A stretch of DNA of 64,000 nucleotides from Xanthomonas sp. GPE 39 (GTDB lineage: Bacteria; Pseudomonadota; Gammaproteobacteria; Xanthomonadales; Xanthomonadaceae). The stretch lies in assembly GCF_000963005.1 (NCBI RefSeq), contig NZ_JZHZ01000007.1, positions 835,485 to 899,484 on the forward strand, in the 5' to 3' direction. The position numbers and the translations under genes are program-made. This document shows positions 1 through 8,728 of this stretch, piece by piece; within the stretch, counting starts at the first letter, position 1; the number at the start of each line of letters is the position of its first letter. The notes beneath the pieces were generated by a model. The model saw only the letters and a program-made list of their open reading frames with translations. It was not told the DNA's origin and did not search any database.

Positions 1-101
1 GAGCCGACCACGACCGGTTCCGGCGTCGCCTGCACCGGAACCGCCAGCAGTGCGACCAGGAGGCCGAGCAGGGCGGTGCGGGCCAGCCACGGCGTGGTCA
101 T
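1..101 (-). CDS. Osmoprotectant ABC transporter, substrate-binding or permease subunit (5' end only)
   Basis: Only the first 33 codons are in the window; the gene runs off the left edge. The start ATG at 101 overlaps the TGA of the upstream ATPase gene as ATGA. The visible residues are a Sec signal peptide: a hydrophobic run rich in Leu and Ala, then VQA before TPEPVVVG. The beta strand VVVG just after the cleavage site is how periplasmic glycine betaine/choline-binding proteins of the OpuAC/OsmF family often begin. The partner ATPase supports that reading, but the family cannot be settled from this fragment. Confidence 0.6.
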   Translation of the reverse strand, partial: MTTPWLARTALLGLLVALLAVPVQATPEPVVVG

Positions 102-835
102 CGCGCCTCCAGTACGCTGCGTTGCGCGTGCAGGAACTGGCTGACGAACGGCTCGACTGGGGCCTCCAGCAGGCTGCGTGCGCTGCCTTGTTGAAGCACG
201 CGGCCGTTGCGCATGAGCACCAGGGTATCGCCCAGGTAGGCGGCTTCGGCGACGTCATGGGTGACCAGCACGACGGTCTTGCCGAGCAGCGCGAACAGCT
301 CGCGCATGTGCGTTTGCAGCTCGTGGCGCACGATGGGGTCGAGTGCGCCCAACGGTTCGTCCAACAATAGCACCGGCGGGTCCAGCAGCAGCGCGCGGAT
401 CAGCCCTACACGCTGTCGCTGGCCACCGGACAGTTCGGCGGGATAGCGTGCCAGCAGCGTTTCCGGCAGACGACACAGGGCGGCGAGTTCGTGCAGGCGC
501 GCTTCGATCCGAGGCCGCTTCCAGCCCAGCGTGCGCGCCAGCAACGCGGCGTTGTCGCGTGCGCTCAGGTGCGGAAACAGCCCGCCTTCCTGGATCACAT
601 AGCCGATGCGTCGGCGTTGCGCCAGCAAGGTGGCGCGGCGCAAGGGTTCGCCCTGGAAGCGGACCTCGCCACTATCGGGCCATTCCAGCCCGAGCAGCAT
701 CCGCAGCACACTGGACTTGCCGGCACCGCTGGGGCCGATCAAGGCAGTGGTGCGGCCGGTGTCGATATGCAGATCGACCCGGTCCAGCGCCAGCGTGTCG
801 CCGTAACGGCGGGTGACCCGATGCAGTTCGAACAT
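98..835 (-). CDS. Osmoprotectant (glycine betaine/choline-type) ABC transporter ATP-binding protein
   Basis: This 245-residue ATPase probably powers import of a compatible solute. It has Walker A (GPSGAGKSS, about residues 34-42), the Q-loop (VIQEGG), the ABC signature LSGGQRQRV, Walker B (VLLLDEP) followed by LGALDP, and the switch histidine (LVTHD). The DEPLGALDP and Q-loop context resembles the OpuCA/OsmV/ProV group. It lacks the C-terminal CBS domains found in many OpuCA proteins and is correspondingly short. Its stop overlaps the start of the next gene, whose product has a signal peptide, so the two are translationally coupled. The exact substrate is inferred. Confidence 0.8.
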   Translation of the reverse strand: MFELHRVTRRYGDTLALDRVDLHIDTGRTTALIGPSGAGKSSVLRMLLGLEWPDSGEVRFQGEPLRRATLLAQRRRIGYVIQEGGLFPHLSARDNAALLARTLGWKRPRIEARLHELAALCRLPETLLARYPAELSGGQRQRVGLIRALLLDPPVLLLDEPLGALDPIVRHELQTHMRELFALLGKTVVLVTHDVAEAAYLGDTLVLMRNGRVLQQGSARSLLEAPVEPFVSQFLHAQRSVLEAR

Positions 836-955
836 TCGCGCAGCATAGCCGCTGGCGCTCGCGCCATGGCCGATTGCGCAGGTTCGCGCAAAGGAGCGTC
901 AAGGTTGCCGTGGCACGGTCATGCCTGTGGCGGCGCACACGGTGGTGTCACAACG

Positions 956-981
956 CGACAGGGGCCTGGCGGCCCCTGTCG
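956..981 (-). terminator. Hairpin terminator after bamD
   Basis: A perfect 11-bp inverted repeat (CGACAGGGGCC and its complement) with a 4-nt loop begins 35 bp beyond the bamD stop codon and lies before the ABC ATPase start. It fits a terminator for bamD, although only a weak T-rich tail follows on the minus strand. Confidence 0.65.
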
Positions 982-1015
982 GTAGATGCGTTGCGGATGG
1001 ATCGGACCGCGTGGA

Positions 1016-1891
1016 TCAGTTCGTCATCTGCGAGTTGGATTGCCCGGTCGCGGCGGATTTTTCGCCGGCGAACGGATTGAGCTTGCGGACCATCCACGGA
1101 TACTTCGGCCACTGACCGCTCAGCCAGGGATGCTTTGGATCGTTGAGTTCCAGTACCCGGCGCGCGTCGGCGGCCAGGGTCTTGTTGCCCAGGTGGGTAT
1201 AGGCATCGGCCAGCACCGCCACCGCGTCGTACTGGAACGCGCTTTGCGGGTAGGTTTCCAACAAATAGTTGGCGCGCGAGGTGGCCGACACCCAGGCGCC
1301 ACGCCGCAGGTAATACAGCGCATTGTCCAGTTCGTGCTGCGCGAAGACGTTGCGCAGCGCGATCATGCGTTGACGCGCGTCGGCGGCATAACGGCTGTTG
1401 GGGTAGCGATCGGCGACGGTGTTGAAATCGGCGTAGGCCTGCTGCGGGGTGGACAGATCGCGGCGGCTGGGGTCCAGCGACCACAACCGACGCAGGAACA
1501 CCGTATCGCGGTTGGAATTGGACAACCCGCGCAGGTAGTACATGTAGGCGATGTTGCGCTGGGTCGGGTAGGTGCGGATGAAGCGGTCGATGGTGGACAC
1601 CGCGTCGTCGTGCTTGCCGGCCTTGTACTGGGCGTAGGCGCTTTCGATCATCGCCTGCTCGGTGTACTCGCCATAGGGGTACTGCGCGATCAGACGCTTG
1701 AAGCTGTGATCGGCACCGGACCAGTTGCCGCTCTCCATCTGTCCGTGCGCCCGTTGGTACAACTGCTCCACCGGCATTCCTTCTTCCGGGTCCTTTTTGT
1801 GGCGGTGGCAACCCGTCGCCACGATCAGCGTGACCAGCAGCAGGGCGATGAAACGGACGTGCGCGGACAGCGGGACGGAGCGTCGGATCAT
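1016..1891 (-). CDS. bamD: Outer membrane protein assembly lipoprotein BamD (ComL)
   Basis: BamD is the essential lipoprotein of the BAM complex that inserts beta-barrel proteins into the outer membrane. The 291-residue product starts with a charged, hydrophobic signal ending in VATGC, a lipoprotein processing site with Cys near residue 28. Tetratricopeptide repeats follow from about residue 43 (LYQRAHGQMESGNWSGADHS, then paired helices with the YPYGEYTEQA motif typical of BamD). The C-terminus is somewhat longer than in E. coli. It is divergent from rluD across 115 bp, an arrangement (comL-rluD) common in gammaproteobacteria. Confidence 0.93.
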   Translation of the reverse strand: MIRRSVPLSAHVRFIALLLVTLIVATGCHRHKKDPEEGMPVEQLYQRAHGQMESGNWSGADHSFKRLIAQYPYGEYTEQAMIESAYAQYKAGKHDDAVSTIDRFIRTYPTQRNIAYMYYLRGLSNSNRDTVFLRRLWSLDPSRRDLSTPQQAYADFNTVADRYPNSRYAADARQRMIALRNVFAQHELDNALYYLRRGAWVSATSRANYLLETYPQSAFQYDAVAVLADAYTHLGNKTLAADARRVLELNDPKHPWLSGQWPKYPWMVRKLNPFAGEKSAATGQSNSQMTN

Positions 1892-2006
1892 GAGTTCGGG
1901 CGGGACACGGCAGGAATGCGAGGGGGCGATGATAGCCTAGTGGCCTGTCCTGCGACTGACTACGGCCGTCGCGCCCCCTATTTTCCGACCGATCCTGCCC
2001 CCGCCA

Positions 2007-3014
2007 ATGCCCAATACCCCCCCGGACTTCCCCGAGGATGCCGCCAGCGACGGCCCGCGCCAGGCGCGCGTGCCCGACCATGCCGCCGGCCGCCGCTTCG
2101 ATGCGGTGCTGGCCGAATTGTTTCCCGAATACTCGCGTTCGCGCCTAGCTGAATGGATCAAATCCGGCGATGCCCTGCTCGACGGCGCCCCGGCGCGGCC
2201 GCGCGACGCGCTGCGTGGTGGCGAAATCGCCAGCCTGCACGCGGTGCTGGACACCCAGACCCACGCCCTGCCGGAGGACATTCCGCTGGAGGTGCTGTAC
2301 GAGGACGATCAGGTGATCGCGTTGAACAAGCCGGCCGGGTTGGTGGTGCATCCGGGCGCGGGTAATCCGAGCGGTACCCTGGTCAACGCCCTGTTGTACC
2401 GCGACCCGGGGTTGTCGGCGTTGCCGCGCGCCGGCATCGTGCACCGCCTGGACAAGGACACCAGCGGGGCCATGGTGGTGGCGCGGACTCTGCAGGCGCA
2501 TACCTCGCTGGTGGCGCAACTGGCCGCGCGCCAGGTGCATCGGCAGTATCTGGCGGTGGTGGTCGGAGCGCTGGTTTCCGGTGGTACCGCCAACGCGCCG
2601 ATCGACCGTCATCCGCGCGACCGCCTGCGCATGGCGGTGCGCGAGGATGGCCGCGACGCGGTCACCCATTACCGACTGCGCGACCGCTTCCGCGCACACA
2701 CGGCGCTGGAATGCCGCCTGGAGACCGGACGCACGCACCAGATCCGCGTGCATATGGCTCACCTCAAGCACCCGATCATCGGCGATCCGTTGTACGGCGG
2801 CCCGCTGAAACTGCCCAAGGGAGCGACCGACGCCCTGATCGCTGAACTGCGCGGTTTCAAGCGTCAGGCGCTGCACGCCGAGATCCTGGAATTCAAGCAT
2901 CCGCTGCATGGCGAGCCGGTGCGTGTCACGGCGGCGGTGCCGGCGGACCTACAGCGGCTGCTGACGGTGCTGCGCGCCGATTCGCAGTTGGCTGCCGAGC
3001 AGGCGCGGCGCTAA
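2007..3014 (+). CDS. rluD: 23S rRNA pseudouridine synthase RluD
   Basis: RluD converts uridines 1911, 1915 and 1917 of 23S rRNA helix 69 to pseudouridine. The 335-residue protein has an N-terminal S4-type RNA-binding domain (about residues 25-90, including [18 protein letters not shown]) and a RluA-type catalytic domain. The hallmark HRLDKDTSG motif carries the catalytic Asp. [14 protein letters not shown] and the DPLYGG box follow. Length and gene order (bamD divergent, pgeF downstream by 64 bp) match RluD rather than RluC or RluA. Confidence 0.93.
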   Translation: MPNTPPDFPEDAASDGPRQARVPDHAAGRRFDAVLAELFPEYSRSRLAEWIKSGDALLDGAPARPRDALRGGEIASLHAVLDTQTHALPEDIPLEVLYEDDQVIALNKPAGLVVHPGAGNPSGTLVNALLYRDPGLSALPRAGIVHRLDKDTSGAMVVARTLQAHTSLVAQLAARQVHRQYLAVVVGALVSGGTANAPIDRHPRDRLRMAVREDGRDAVTHYRLRDRFRAHTALECRLETGRTHQIRVHMAHLKHPIIGDPLYGGPLKLPKGATDALIAELRGFKRQALHAEILEFKHPLHGEPVRVTAAVPADLQRLLTVLRADSQLAAEQARR

Positions 3015-3078
3015 CCATGGCGCGGCGATCTGCATCCACAGGCGCTGAGCCGGGTTGTCTGTGCGCAGCGTGGCGCCG

Positions 3079-3852
3079 ATGAACGACTTCGCCTTGCGCG
3101 CTGATTGGCCGGCTCCATCTGGGGTGTGCGCGTTCACCACGCTGCGCGGCGGTGCCGGTGCCTCGTCGCCGCCGTTTGACCGCTTCAACCTGGGCAATCG
3201 CAGCGCCGCCGACGGTGACGATCCGGCTATCGTGCAGCGCAACCGCGAGGCATTGGTGGCTGGCTTGGCGCTGCCGTCGCCGCCGCACTGGCTGCGGCAG
3301 GTGCATGGCGTGCAGGTGCTGCGTTTCGAACAGCCACCGACGGCGCATGGTATCGACGTCGAACCCAGTGCCGACGCCGCAGTGACCGCCGAACCCGGCG
3401 TGGTACTGGCGATCCTGACCGCCGATTGCCTGCCGGTGGTGTTCGCCGCGTGCGATGGTCGCGAGATCGGCGCCGCGCACGCCGGCTGGCAGGGCTTGGC
3501 TGGCGGTGTGCTCGAAGCGACCGTGGCGGCGTTGCGCACGCCGCCGTCGCGATTGCAGGCTTGGTTGGGGCCGGCGGCCGGTCCGCAGCGCTATGAGGTC
3601 GGCGTCAACGTGCGTGAGGCGTTCCTGCAGCACGATGCGGCGGCGGCCAATGCGTTCGTCCCCACCCGCCCCGGACATTGGAACGTGGATTTGTATGCGC
3701 TGGCGCGGCAACGTCTGGCCGTAGCCGGATTGGACCCGGCGCAGGTGTACGGCGGTGGCCTGTGCACCATCGCCGACGCGGCGCGTTTTTATTCCTATCG
3801 CCGCGATGGCCGTACCGGACGCATGGCGACGCTGGCGTGGATCGCGGACTGA
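3079..3852 (+). CDS. pgeF: Purine nucleoside phosphorylase / laccase-domain protein YfiH (PgeF)
   Basis: This belongs to the YfiH/LACC1 multicopper-fold family. Members have adenosine and other purine nucleoside phosphorylase activity, and E. coli PgeF corrects misincorporation in peptidoglycan precursors. Family marks are FTTLRGG near the N-terminus, TADCLPVVF, HAGWQGLAGGVLEA with the active-site His, and GPAAGPQRYEVG. I chose the ATG at 3079; an upstream in-frame ATG at 3055 would add eight residues. It follows rluD closely, a conserved pairing, and its 3' end overlaps the next gene. Confidence 0.88.
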   Translation: MNDFALRADWPAPSGVCAFTTLRGGAGASSPPFDRFNLGNRSAADGDDPAIVQRNREALVAGLALPSPPHWLRQVHGVQVLRFEQPPTAHGIDVEPSADAAVTAEPGVVLAILTADCLPVVFAACDGREIGAAHAGWQGLAGGVLEATVAALRTPPSRLQAWLGPAAGPQRYEVGVNVREAFLQHDAAAANAFVPTRPGHWNVDLYALARQRLAVAGLDPAQVYGGGLCTIADAARFYSYRRDGRTGRMATLAWIAD

Positions 3853-4379
3853 GCGCGTCGCTGTTCGCACAGGTGCTGGGGCCGGCTTTCGCGCAGTTGC
3901 CGCCGGTACTGCGTGCGCTGCATGCATCGGCGCCGCGTCGGCGCTACGTCGGTCAGGCCGAGGTCCAGCGTGGATGTCATCCGCTGTTGCCGCTATGTGC
4001 CTGGTTGCTGCGGCTGCCGCGCACGGAACGGCTGACGCCCATTGATGTGATCTTCCATGCCGACGCGCATGGTGAACGCTGGGAGCGCCACTTCGGCACA
4101 CATGCCATGCCGTCGCGGTTGTGGCTGCACGATGGACGATTGCGCGAGCGCCTGGGGGCGATGGTGTTTGAATTCGCCTTGCGTGTGGATGGGGCGGGCA
4201 TCGAATGGCGTGCGGCGCGCGCCTGGTTGTTCGGCGTAGTGCCGCTGCCGCAGTTCTGTTTGGTCGGCATGCACTGTCGCGAAGACGAACGCGATGGCCG
4301 GTATGCGTTCCTGGTCGAAGTGGCGCTGCCGTGGATTGGGCCGTTCATTCGCTACGAAGGCTGGTTGGAGCCGGCCTGA
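3837..4379 (+). CDS. DUF4166 domain protein
   Basis: A 180-residue cytoplasmic-looking protein with no signal peptide or membrane span. It matches the DUF4166 family pattern: an early RYVGQAEVQRG segment, a central HFGTHAMPSRL segment, and a C-terminal FLVEVALPWIGPFIRYEGWL. No ATG lies in frame near the start; the GTG at 3837, overlapping the pgeF stop by 16 nt, is the most plausible start and implies translational coupling. An ATG 159 nt upstream in frame would lie deep inside pgeF and is unlikely. Function is unknown. Confidence 0.72.
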   Translation: MDRGLSASLFAQVLGPAFAQLPPVLRALHASAPRRRYVGQAEVQRGCHPLLPLCAWLLRLPRTERLTPIDVIFHADAHGERWERHFGTHAMPSRLWLHDGRLRERLGAMVFEFALRVDGAGIEWRAARAWLFGVVPLPQFCLVGMHCREDERDGRYAFLVEVALPWIGPFIRYEGWLEPA

Positions 4380-4519
4380 GCGTTGCTCGCATTGCGTGCT
4401 CTTTGCTGCATCGCCGTGCAGAGGCTGCGCCACCGCGTCTGCGGCACAGGCGTTTTGCCCGACTCAGACAGGTCTGTTCGGTGAAAGCTCAGCAAGCCTT
4501 TGGCAGTGCGCCGCTGGCC

Positions 4520-5884
4520 TCAGCGTTCCAGTTCCTGCAGGTAGCTCTGGCGCCAGGCGCTGATATCGTGCTTGCGCAGATGGTCCATCATCGCCTGCCA
4601 GCGTTCGATGCGCTGCGCCTTGGGTAGCGACGCGGCGGTGGCGATGGCGTCGGCGACGCCGTCCAGATCGTGCGGATTCACCAACAGCGCGTCTTTCAGT
4701 TCGTTGGCCGCACCGGCCAGCAGCGATAGGATCAGGACGCCGGGATTTTCCGGGTCCTGCGCGGCGACATATTCCTTGGCGACCAGGTTCATCCCGTCGC
4801 GCAATGGTGTCACCACGCCGATCTGCGCGGCGCGGTAGAAGCCGGTGAGCGTGGCGTGGGTGAAGTTGCGATTGACGTAGCGCAGCGGCGTCCAATCCGG
4901 TTCGGCATGCCCGCCGTTGATATGGCCGGCGATCTGTTCGAGTTGGTTGCGCAGTTGCTTGTATTCGGGGACTTCGCCGCGCGAGACCGGGGCGATCTGC
5001 AGATAGGTCAGGCTGGCGCGCTGTTTCGGGTGCCGCTCGAGGTAACGCTCGAACCCGAGGAAGCGTTCCGGCAATCCTTTCGAGTAATCCAGCCGATCCA
5101 CGCCGATTGCCAACTGGCGCTCGCGTAAGCTGTTGCGCAAATCGCGCACCGCGCGTTTTGATACTGCCACACGCGCCTGCTGCGCAATCAACGCGGTATC
5201 GATGCCGATCGGGAACATCCCAGCGCGAAAGCGGTCACCGCCGGGTGCTTCCAGTAGGCCATCCTGGATCACTTTGCCACCACCGAACAGACGCACGTAA
5301 GCCTGAAAACGGTCCACGTCGCGTTGGGTCTGGAAGCCCACCAGATCGTAGGCATAAAAGCCGGAAAACAACTGCGCGTGCTCGGGCAACGCCTGGATCA
5401 GGTCGGCCGAGGGAAATGGTACGTGCAGGAAAAAGCCGATGCGACAACCGATACCACGTTCGCGCAGATAGGCGCCCAGCGGGATCAGATGGTAGTCATG
5501 GATCCACACTGTATCGTCTTCGCGCAACAGTGGCGCGAGCTTCTCGGCGAACAGTGCGTTGACCCGACGGTAGCACGCGCGAGTGGCACGGTCGTAGTCG
5601 ACCAGATCCAAGCGAAAATGCAGCAACGGCCATAACGTGCGATTGGCGAAGCCGTTGTAATACCCATCCACGTCTGCGCGGTTCAGATCCATGGTGACGA
5701 AGCGGATGGGGCCCTGGGTCTGTTCGTGCAATGCGCCGCTGTCGCCGCGCACGGTCTTGCCGCTCCAGCCGAACCACATGCCGCCGCGTTCCTTGAGTGC
5801 GGCGAGCAGCCCCACCGCCAGACCACCGGCGTGGTTCTCGCCCGGGACGGCCACGCGGTTGGACACCACCACCAATCGGCTCAT
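4520..5884 (-). CDS. otsA: Trehalose-6-phosphate synthase (GT20)
   Basis: OtsA joins UDP-glucose and glucose-6-phosphate to make trehalose-6-phosphate, the first step of osmoprotectant trehalose synthesis. The 454-residue protein shows the family marks in order: SNRVA and the GGLAVGL loop at the N-terminus, GWSG, the IHDYHL signature, RIGFFLHVPFPS, GVDRLDYSKGLPERF, and DGMNLVAKEYVAAQ near the C-terminus. Its ATG overlaps the GH15 stop (ATGA). It is the last gene of an otsB-GH15-otsA operon. Confidence 0.95.
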   Translation of the reverse strand: MSRLVVVSNRVAVPGENHAGGLAVGLLAALKERGGMWFGWSGKTVRGDSGALHEQTQGPIRFVTMDLNRADVDGYYNGFANRTLWPLLHFRLDLVDYDRATRACYRRVNALFAEKLAPLLREDDTVWIHDYHLIPLGAYLRERGIGCRIGFFLHVPFPSADLIQALPEHAQLFSGFYAYDLVGFQTQRDVDRFQAYVRLFGGGKVIQDGLLEAPGGDRFRAGMFPIGIDTALIAQQARVAVSKRAVRDLRNSLRERQLAIGVDRLDYSKGLPERFLGFERYLERHPKQRASLTYLQIAPVSRGEVPEYKQLRNQLEQIAGHINGGHAEPDWTPLRYVNRNFTHATLTGFYRAAQIGVVTPLRDGMNLVAKEYVAAQDPENPGVLILSLLAGAANELKDALLVNPHDLDGVADAIATAASLPKAQRIERWQAMMDHLRKHDISAWRQSYLQELER

Positions 5885-7662
5885 GAAGCCTCCTGCCAGC
5901 TACGCGATAACCGCATCGCGGCGATCATCAGGCCAACGTGCGAATAGGTCTGCGGGAAATTGCCCCAGGCTTCGCCGTTGTCGAAGGCGAGGTCTTCGGA
6001 GAGCAGGCCCAGGTGATTGCGTCGCGCGAGAATGCGTTCGAACAGTTCGCGTGCCTCGGCCGTGCGCCCGATTGCGGCCAGCGCGTCGATGTACCAAAAC
6101 GTGCAAATGGTGAAACTGGTTTCCGGTGCGCCGAAGTCGTCCGGTGCCACGTAGCGGTACAACGCGTCGCCGTGCTTGAGGTCGCGCCCGATTGCCTCGA
6201 CCGTGGCGATGAAGCGTGGATCGTCCGCCGCGATGAAGCCGATGTCGGCCAACAGCAGCAGCGAGGCGTCCAGCCGATGGCCGTTGAAGGTGTCGGTGAA
6301 GTGGCCCAACTGCGGATTCCATGCGTCGGCCAAGACGCGTTCGCGGATGCGCTCGGCGCGCTCGCGCCAGTATGTCACTCGGTCTTCCAGTCCCAGGCGT
6401 GCGGCGATCTTGGCCAGGCGGTCGCAGGCGGCCCAGCACATCGCGCTGGTATAGGTATGCACTTCGGCACGGCCACGGAATTCCCATAGCCCCGCGTCGG
6501 GCACGTCGTGCAGGGCGAAGGCGTGCTCGCCCAGTGGCTCCAGACGCAGGAAGGTGTGGATGTCGCCCTGATCTTTGAGGCGAAGGTCGAAGAACAGTTG
6601 CGTGGAGGCCAGCACCACGCTGCCGTACACGTCGTGCTGCTTCTGGATCCAGGCCAGGTTGCCGCGCCGCACCGGGCCCATGCCGCGGTAGCCGGCCAGC
6701 GATGTGACCTCGTGTTCCTCCAGCGCCGCTTCGAAGCCGATGCCGTACAGCGGTTGCAGGCTACCGTCGGTGGTGGCGATGTTGAAGATGTAGCCCAGGA
6801 ACTGTTCCATGGTGCGGGTGGCGCCGAGCCGGTTCAGCGCGCGCACCACGAAGGCGGCGTCGCGCAGCCAGCAGTAGCGATAGTCCCAGTTGCGTGGCGT
6901 ATCCGGTGCCTCCGGAATGGAGGTGGTCATCGCGGCGATGATCGCGCCGCTATCCTCGTACTGGCACAGTTTCAGGGTGATTGCGCTGCGGATCACCGCG
7001 TCCTGCCAGTCCAGCGGCACTGACAGATAGCGCACCCATTCGCGCCAATATTCCTCGGTGCGCTCCTGCGCCTCCTGGACGTAGCCGGTCAGTGAGCGGG
7101 TCAGCGATTCGTCCACGCCCAGCACCAGGTTGACCGGATGGCTGAGCACGAACGGCAATTCGTCGCGAATGAAGCGCACCGGGACGTCGGTGGTCAGGCG
7201 TAGGGTGAAGTCCGGCAGTAGCCAGCGCACATGGTTGCTGCCCCAGGTGCTTTCGGGTGTGTTCGCGCCCCAGTCGGCCAGTGGCCGCGCCAACACCCGG
7301 ATGCGTGGGTTGCCGGTCAGTGGCCGCACTTGGCGGATGATGCTCACCGGACGGTAGAAGCGTCCATTGTTGCGCCAGCGCGGCGCGAAATCGATCACTT
7401 CCACCGACCCTCCATGCGCATCGCGCAAAACGGTGCGCAGGATCGCGGTGTTGGTCAGATACTGCTGATCGCTATCGACGAAGTCTTCCAGTTCGATGCT
7501 GAAGTCGCCGCCAGGATGCGCGCGTGGTGATAGCAGCGCGCAGAATGCGGGGTCGCCGTCGAATGCCGGCAGGCAACTCCAGACCACACTGGCGCGTTTG
7601 TCGATCAGTGCGCCGAAGCTGCCGTTGCCGATGACGCCGAGGTCGAGGTTGGGGGAGTTCAT
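5881..7662 (-). CDS. Glycoside hydrolase family 15 protein (trehalase/glucoamylase-like)
   Basis: A 593-residue GH15 protein with an (alpha/alpha)6 catalytic barrel. Seen are the N-terminal LGVIGNGSFGALID, the aromatic WDYRYCWLRDAAF, YRGMGPVRRGNLAWIQKQ, and the C-terminal LLSEDLAFDNGEAWGNFPQT with a likely catalytic acid. Bacterial homologues include trehalases as well as glucoamylases, and placement between otsB and otsA favours a role in trehalose turnover or alpha-glucan metabolism. There is no signal peptide, so it should be cytoplasmic. I chose the ATG at 7662, where similarity begins; the open frame extends further upstream without support. Confidence 0.85.
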   Translation of the reverse strand: MNSPNLDLGVIGNGSFGALIDKRASVVWSCLPAFDGDPAFCALLSPRAHPGGDFSIELEDFVDSDQQYLTNTAILRTVLRDAHGGSVEVIDFAPRWRNNGRFYRPVSIIRQVRPLTGNPRIRVLARPLADWGANTPESTWGSNHVRWLLPDFTLRLTTDVPVRFIRDELPFVLSHPVNLVLGVDESLTRSLTGYVQEAQERTEEYWREWVRYLSVPLDWQDAVIRSAITLKLCQYEDSGAIIAAMTTSIPEAPDTPRNWDYRYCWLRDAAFVVRALNRLGATRTMEQFLGYIFNIATTDGSLQPLYGIGFEAALEEHEVTSLAGYRGMGPVRRGNLAWIQKQHDVYGSVVLASTQLFFDLRLKDQGDIHTFLRLEPLGEHAFALHDVPDAGLWEFRGRAEVHTYTSAMCWAACDRLAKIAARLGLEDRVTYWRERAERIRERVLADAWNPQLGHFTDTFNGHRLDASLLLLADIGFIAADDPRFIATVEAIGRDLKHGDALYRYVAPDDFGAPETSFTICTFWYIDALAAIGRTAEARELFERILARRNHLGLLSEDLAFDNGEAWGNFPQTYSHVGLMIAAMRLSRSWQEAS

Positions 7663-7738
7663 GGAGTGGACGTGTCCTTGTGCGGAAAACAGGGGGCGGC
7701 GATGGTGCAGGGGGCGTGCGTGCGCGGTGGTGCCGCCT

Positions 7739-8491
7739 TCATATGGCGTTATCGCGCAGCCAGGTGTGGACGCCGTGTGGATCTGGCAGCGCGTAGGTGG
7801 CGGCGCTGTCGGCGCGGTGGCCGACCAGCACGCTCCAGCCGCCGGCCTGATTGGCGGCGGCGAAGCCGAATTCGTCGGTGAGATCGTCGCCGACGAAGAC
7901 CGGGCGGCGCCCATGGAATGGCGGCTGCAGCAGCAGCGTGTTCACTGCGACACCCTTGTCGCTGCCTTCGGGAACGAATTCGATGACATGGTCGCCGGGT
8001 TGCAGGCGATAGCCGGGGAGAGTGGCGATCTGTTCGCGGGCGAAGGTCAGTATCTGCTCGGCTGCGGCCGGTGCCGCGCGCCAGTGCAGTGCCAGGCTGG
8101 CACCTTTGTCCTCGACCAGTACGCCCGGGTAGGTCTTGGCTAGCGGTGCGGCGCGGGTCTGCAGCAGATGCAGGCATGCTCCTGTGTCGGCGGATATTCT
8201 GGCGCGCGCTGTGGCATCGGCGCGTAGCTCGTGGCCGTGCAATCCGGCGGCAGGCAAGCGCAATGGCGCGAACAAGGCATCCAGTTGCGTCAGCGGACGC
8301 CCGCTGACAAGGGCGACGGCACCGCCGAGCCGTGCGTACAGGCGGCCAATCGCATCGCGCACCTGTGGTAACAACTGCACCCGTTCGGGGTGTTCGGCGA
8401 ATGGGATGAGCGTGCCATCCACGTCGAGGAACAATGCACAGGCATCGTCCAGGTGTGGCGGCGGCGGTCGGAGGGGGCGAGCGTCTGCCAT
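7739..8491 (-). CDS. otsB: Trehalose-6-phosphate phosphatase
   Basis: OtsB removes the phosphate from trehalose-6-phosphate to give trehalose. The 250-residue HAD-superfamily protein has motif I DVDGTL near residue 24 with the nucleophilic Asp, motif II ALVSGRP, the LHGHELR segment of T6P phosphatases, and motif IV FVGDDLTDEFGF. It is the first gene of the trehalose operon; 76 bp separate it from the GH15 gene. Confidence 0.93.
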   Translation of the reverse strand: MADARPLRPPPPHLDDACALFLDVDGTLIPFAEHPERVQLLPQVRDAIGRLYARLGGAVALVSGRPLTQLDALFAPLRLPAAGLHGHELRADATARARISADTGACLHLLQTRAAPLAKTYPGVLVEDKGASLALHWRAAPAAAEQILTFAREQIATLPGYRLQPGDHVIEFVPEGSDKGVAVNTLLLQPPFHGRRPVFVGDDLTDEFGFAAANQAGGWSVLVGHRADSAATYALPDPHGVHTWLRDNAI

Positions 8492-8616
8492 TTGCCCATC
8501 ATCGCCCAGCCCACGTTAGGGAGAAGTTGAGCGGGGCGGCGGCGGCGTCGCCCGCGTGGTATTCGGCTTGCCGGATGCGCCGACGTAGCGTGGCTGAAAA
8601 ACCGCGGCAGTCGCTG

Positions 8617-8686
8617 CCGGGCATGCCCGGACAGCGCGCAGGAACCGCAATGTACAAAGGGGTACATGCGGTTCCGAGCACTGTCC
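8617..8686. repeat. Palindrome plus long imperfect hairpin in the TonB receptor-otsB gap
   Basis: A perfect 14-bp palindrome CCGGGCATGCCCGG (8617-8630) adjoins an imperfect hairpin at 8629-8686. The outer arms are GGACAG/CTGTCC. The inner arms, GGAACCGCAATGTAC and GTACATGCGGTTCC, pair with a single bulge around the loop AAAGGG. It lies 42 bp beyond the receptor stop and about 125 bp upstream of otsB, so it may be the receptor's terminator or a REP-like repeat. Confidence 0.55.
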
Positions 8687-8728
8687 GCGCCCGCCCGGCA
8701 GCGGGCGTAGCAGTTTCGTCGGCGACTC

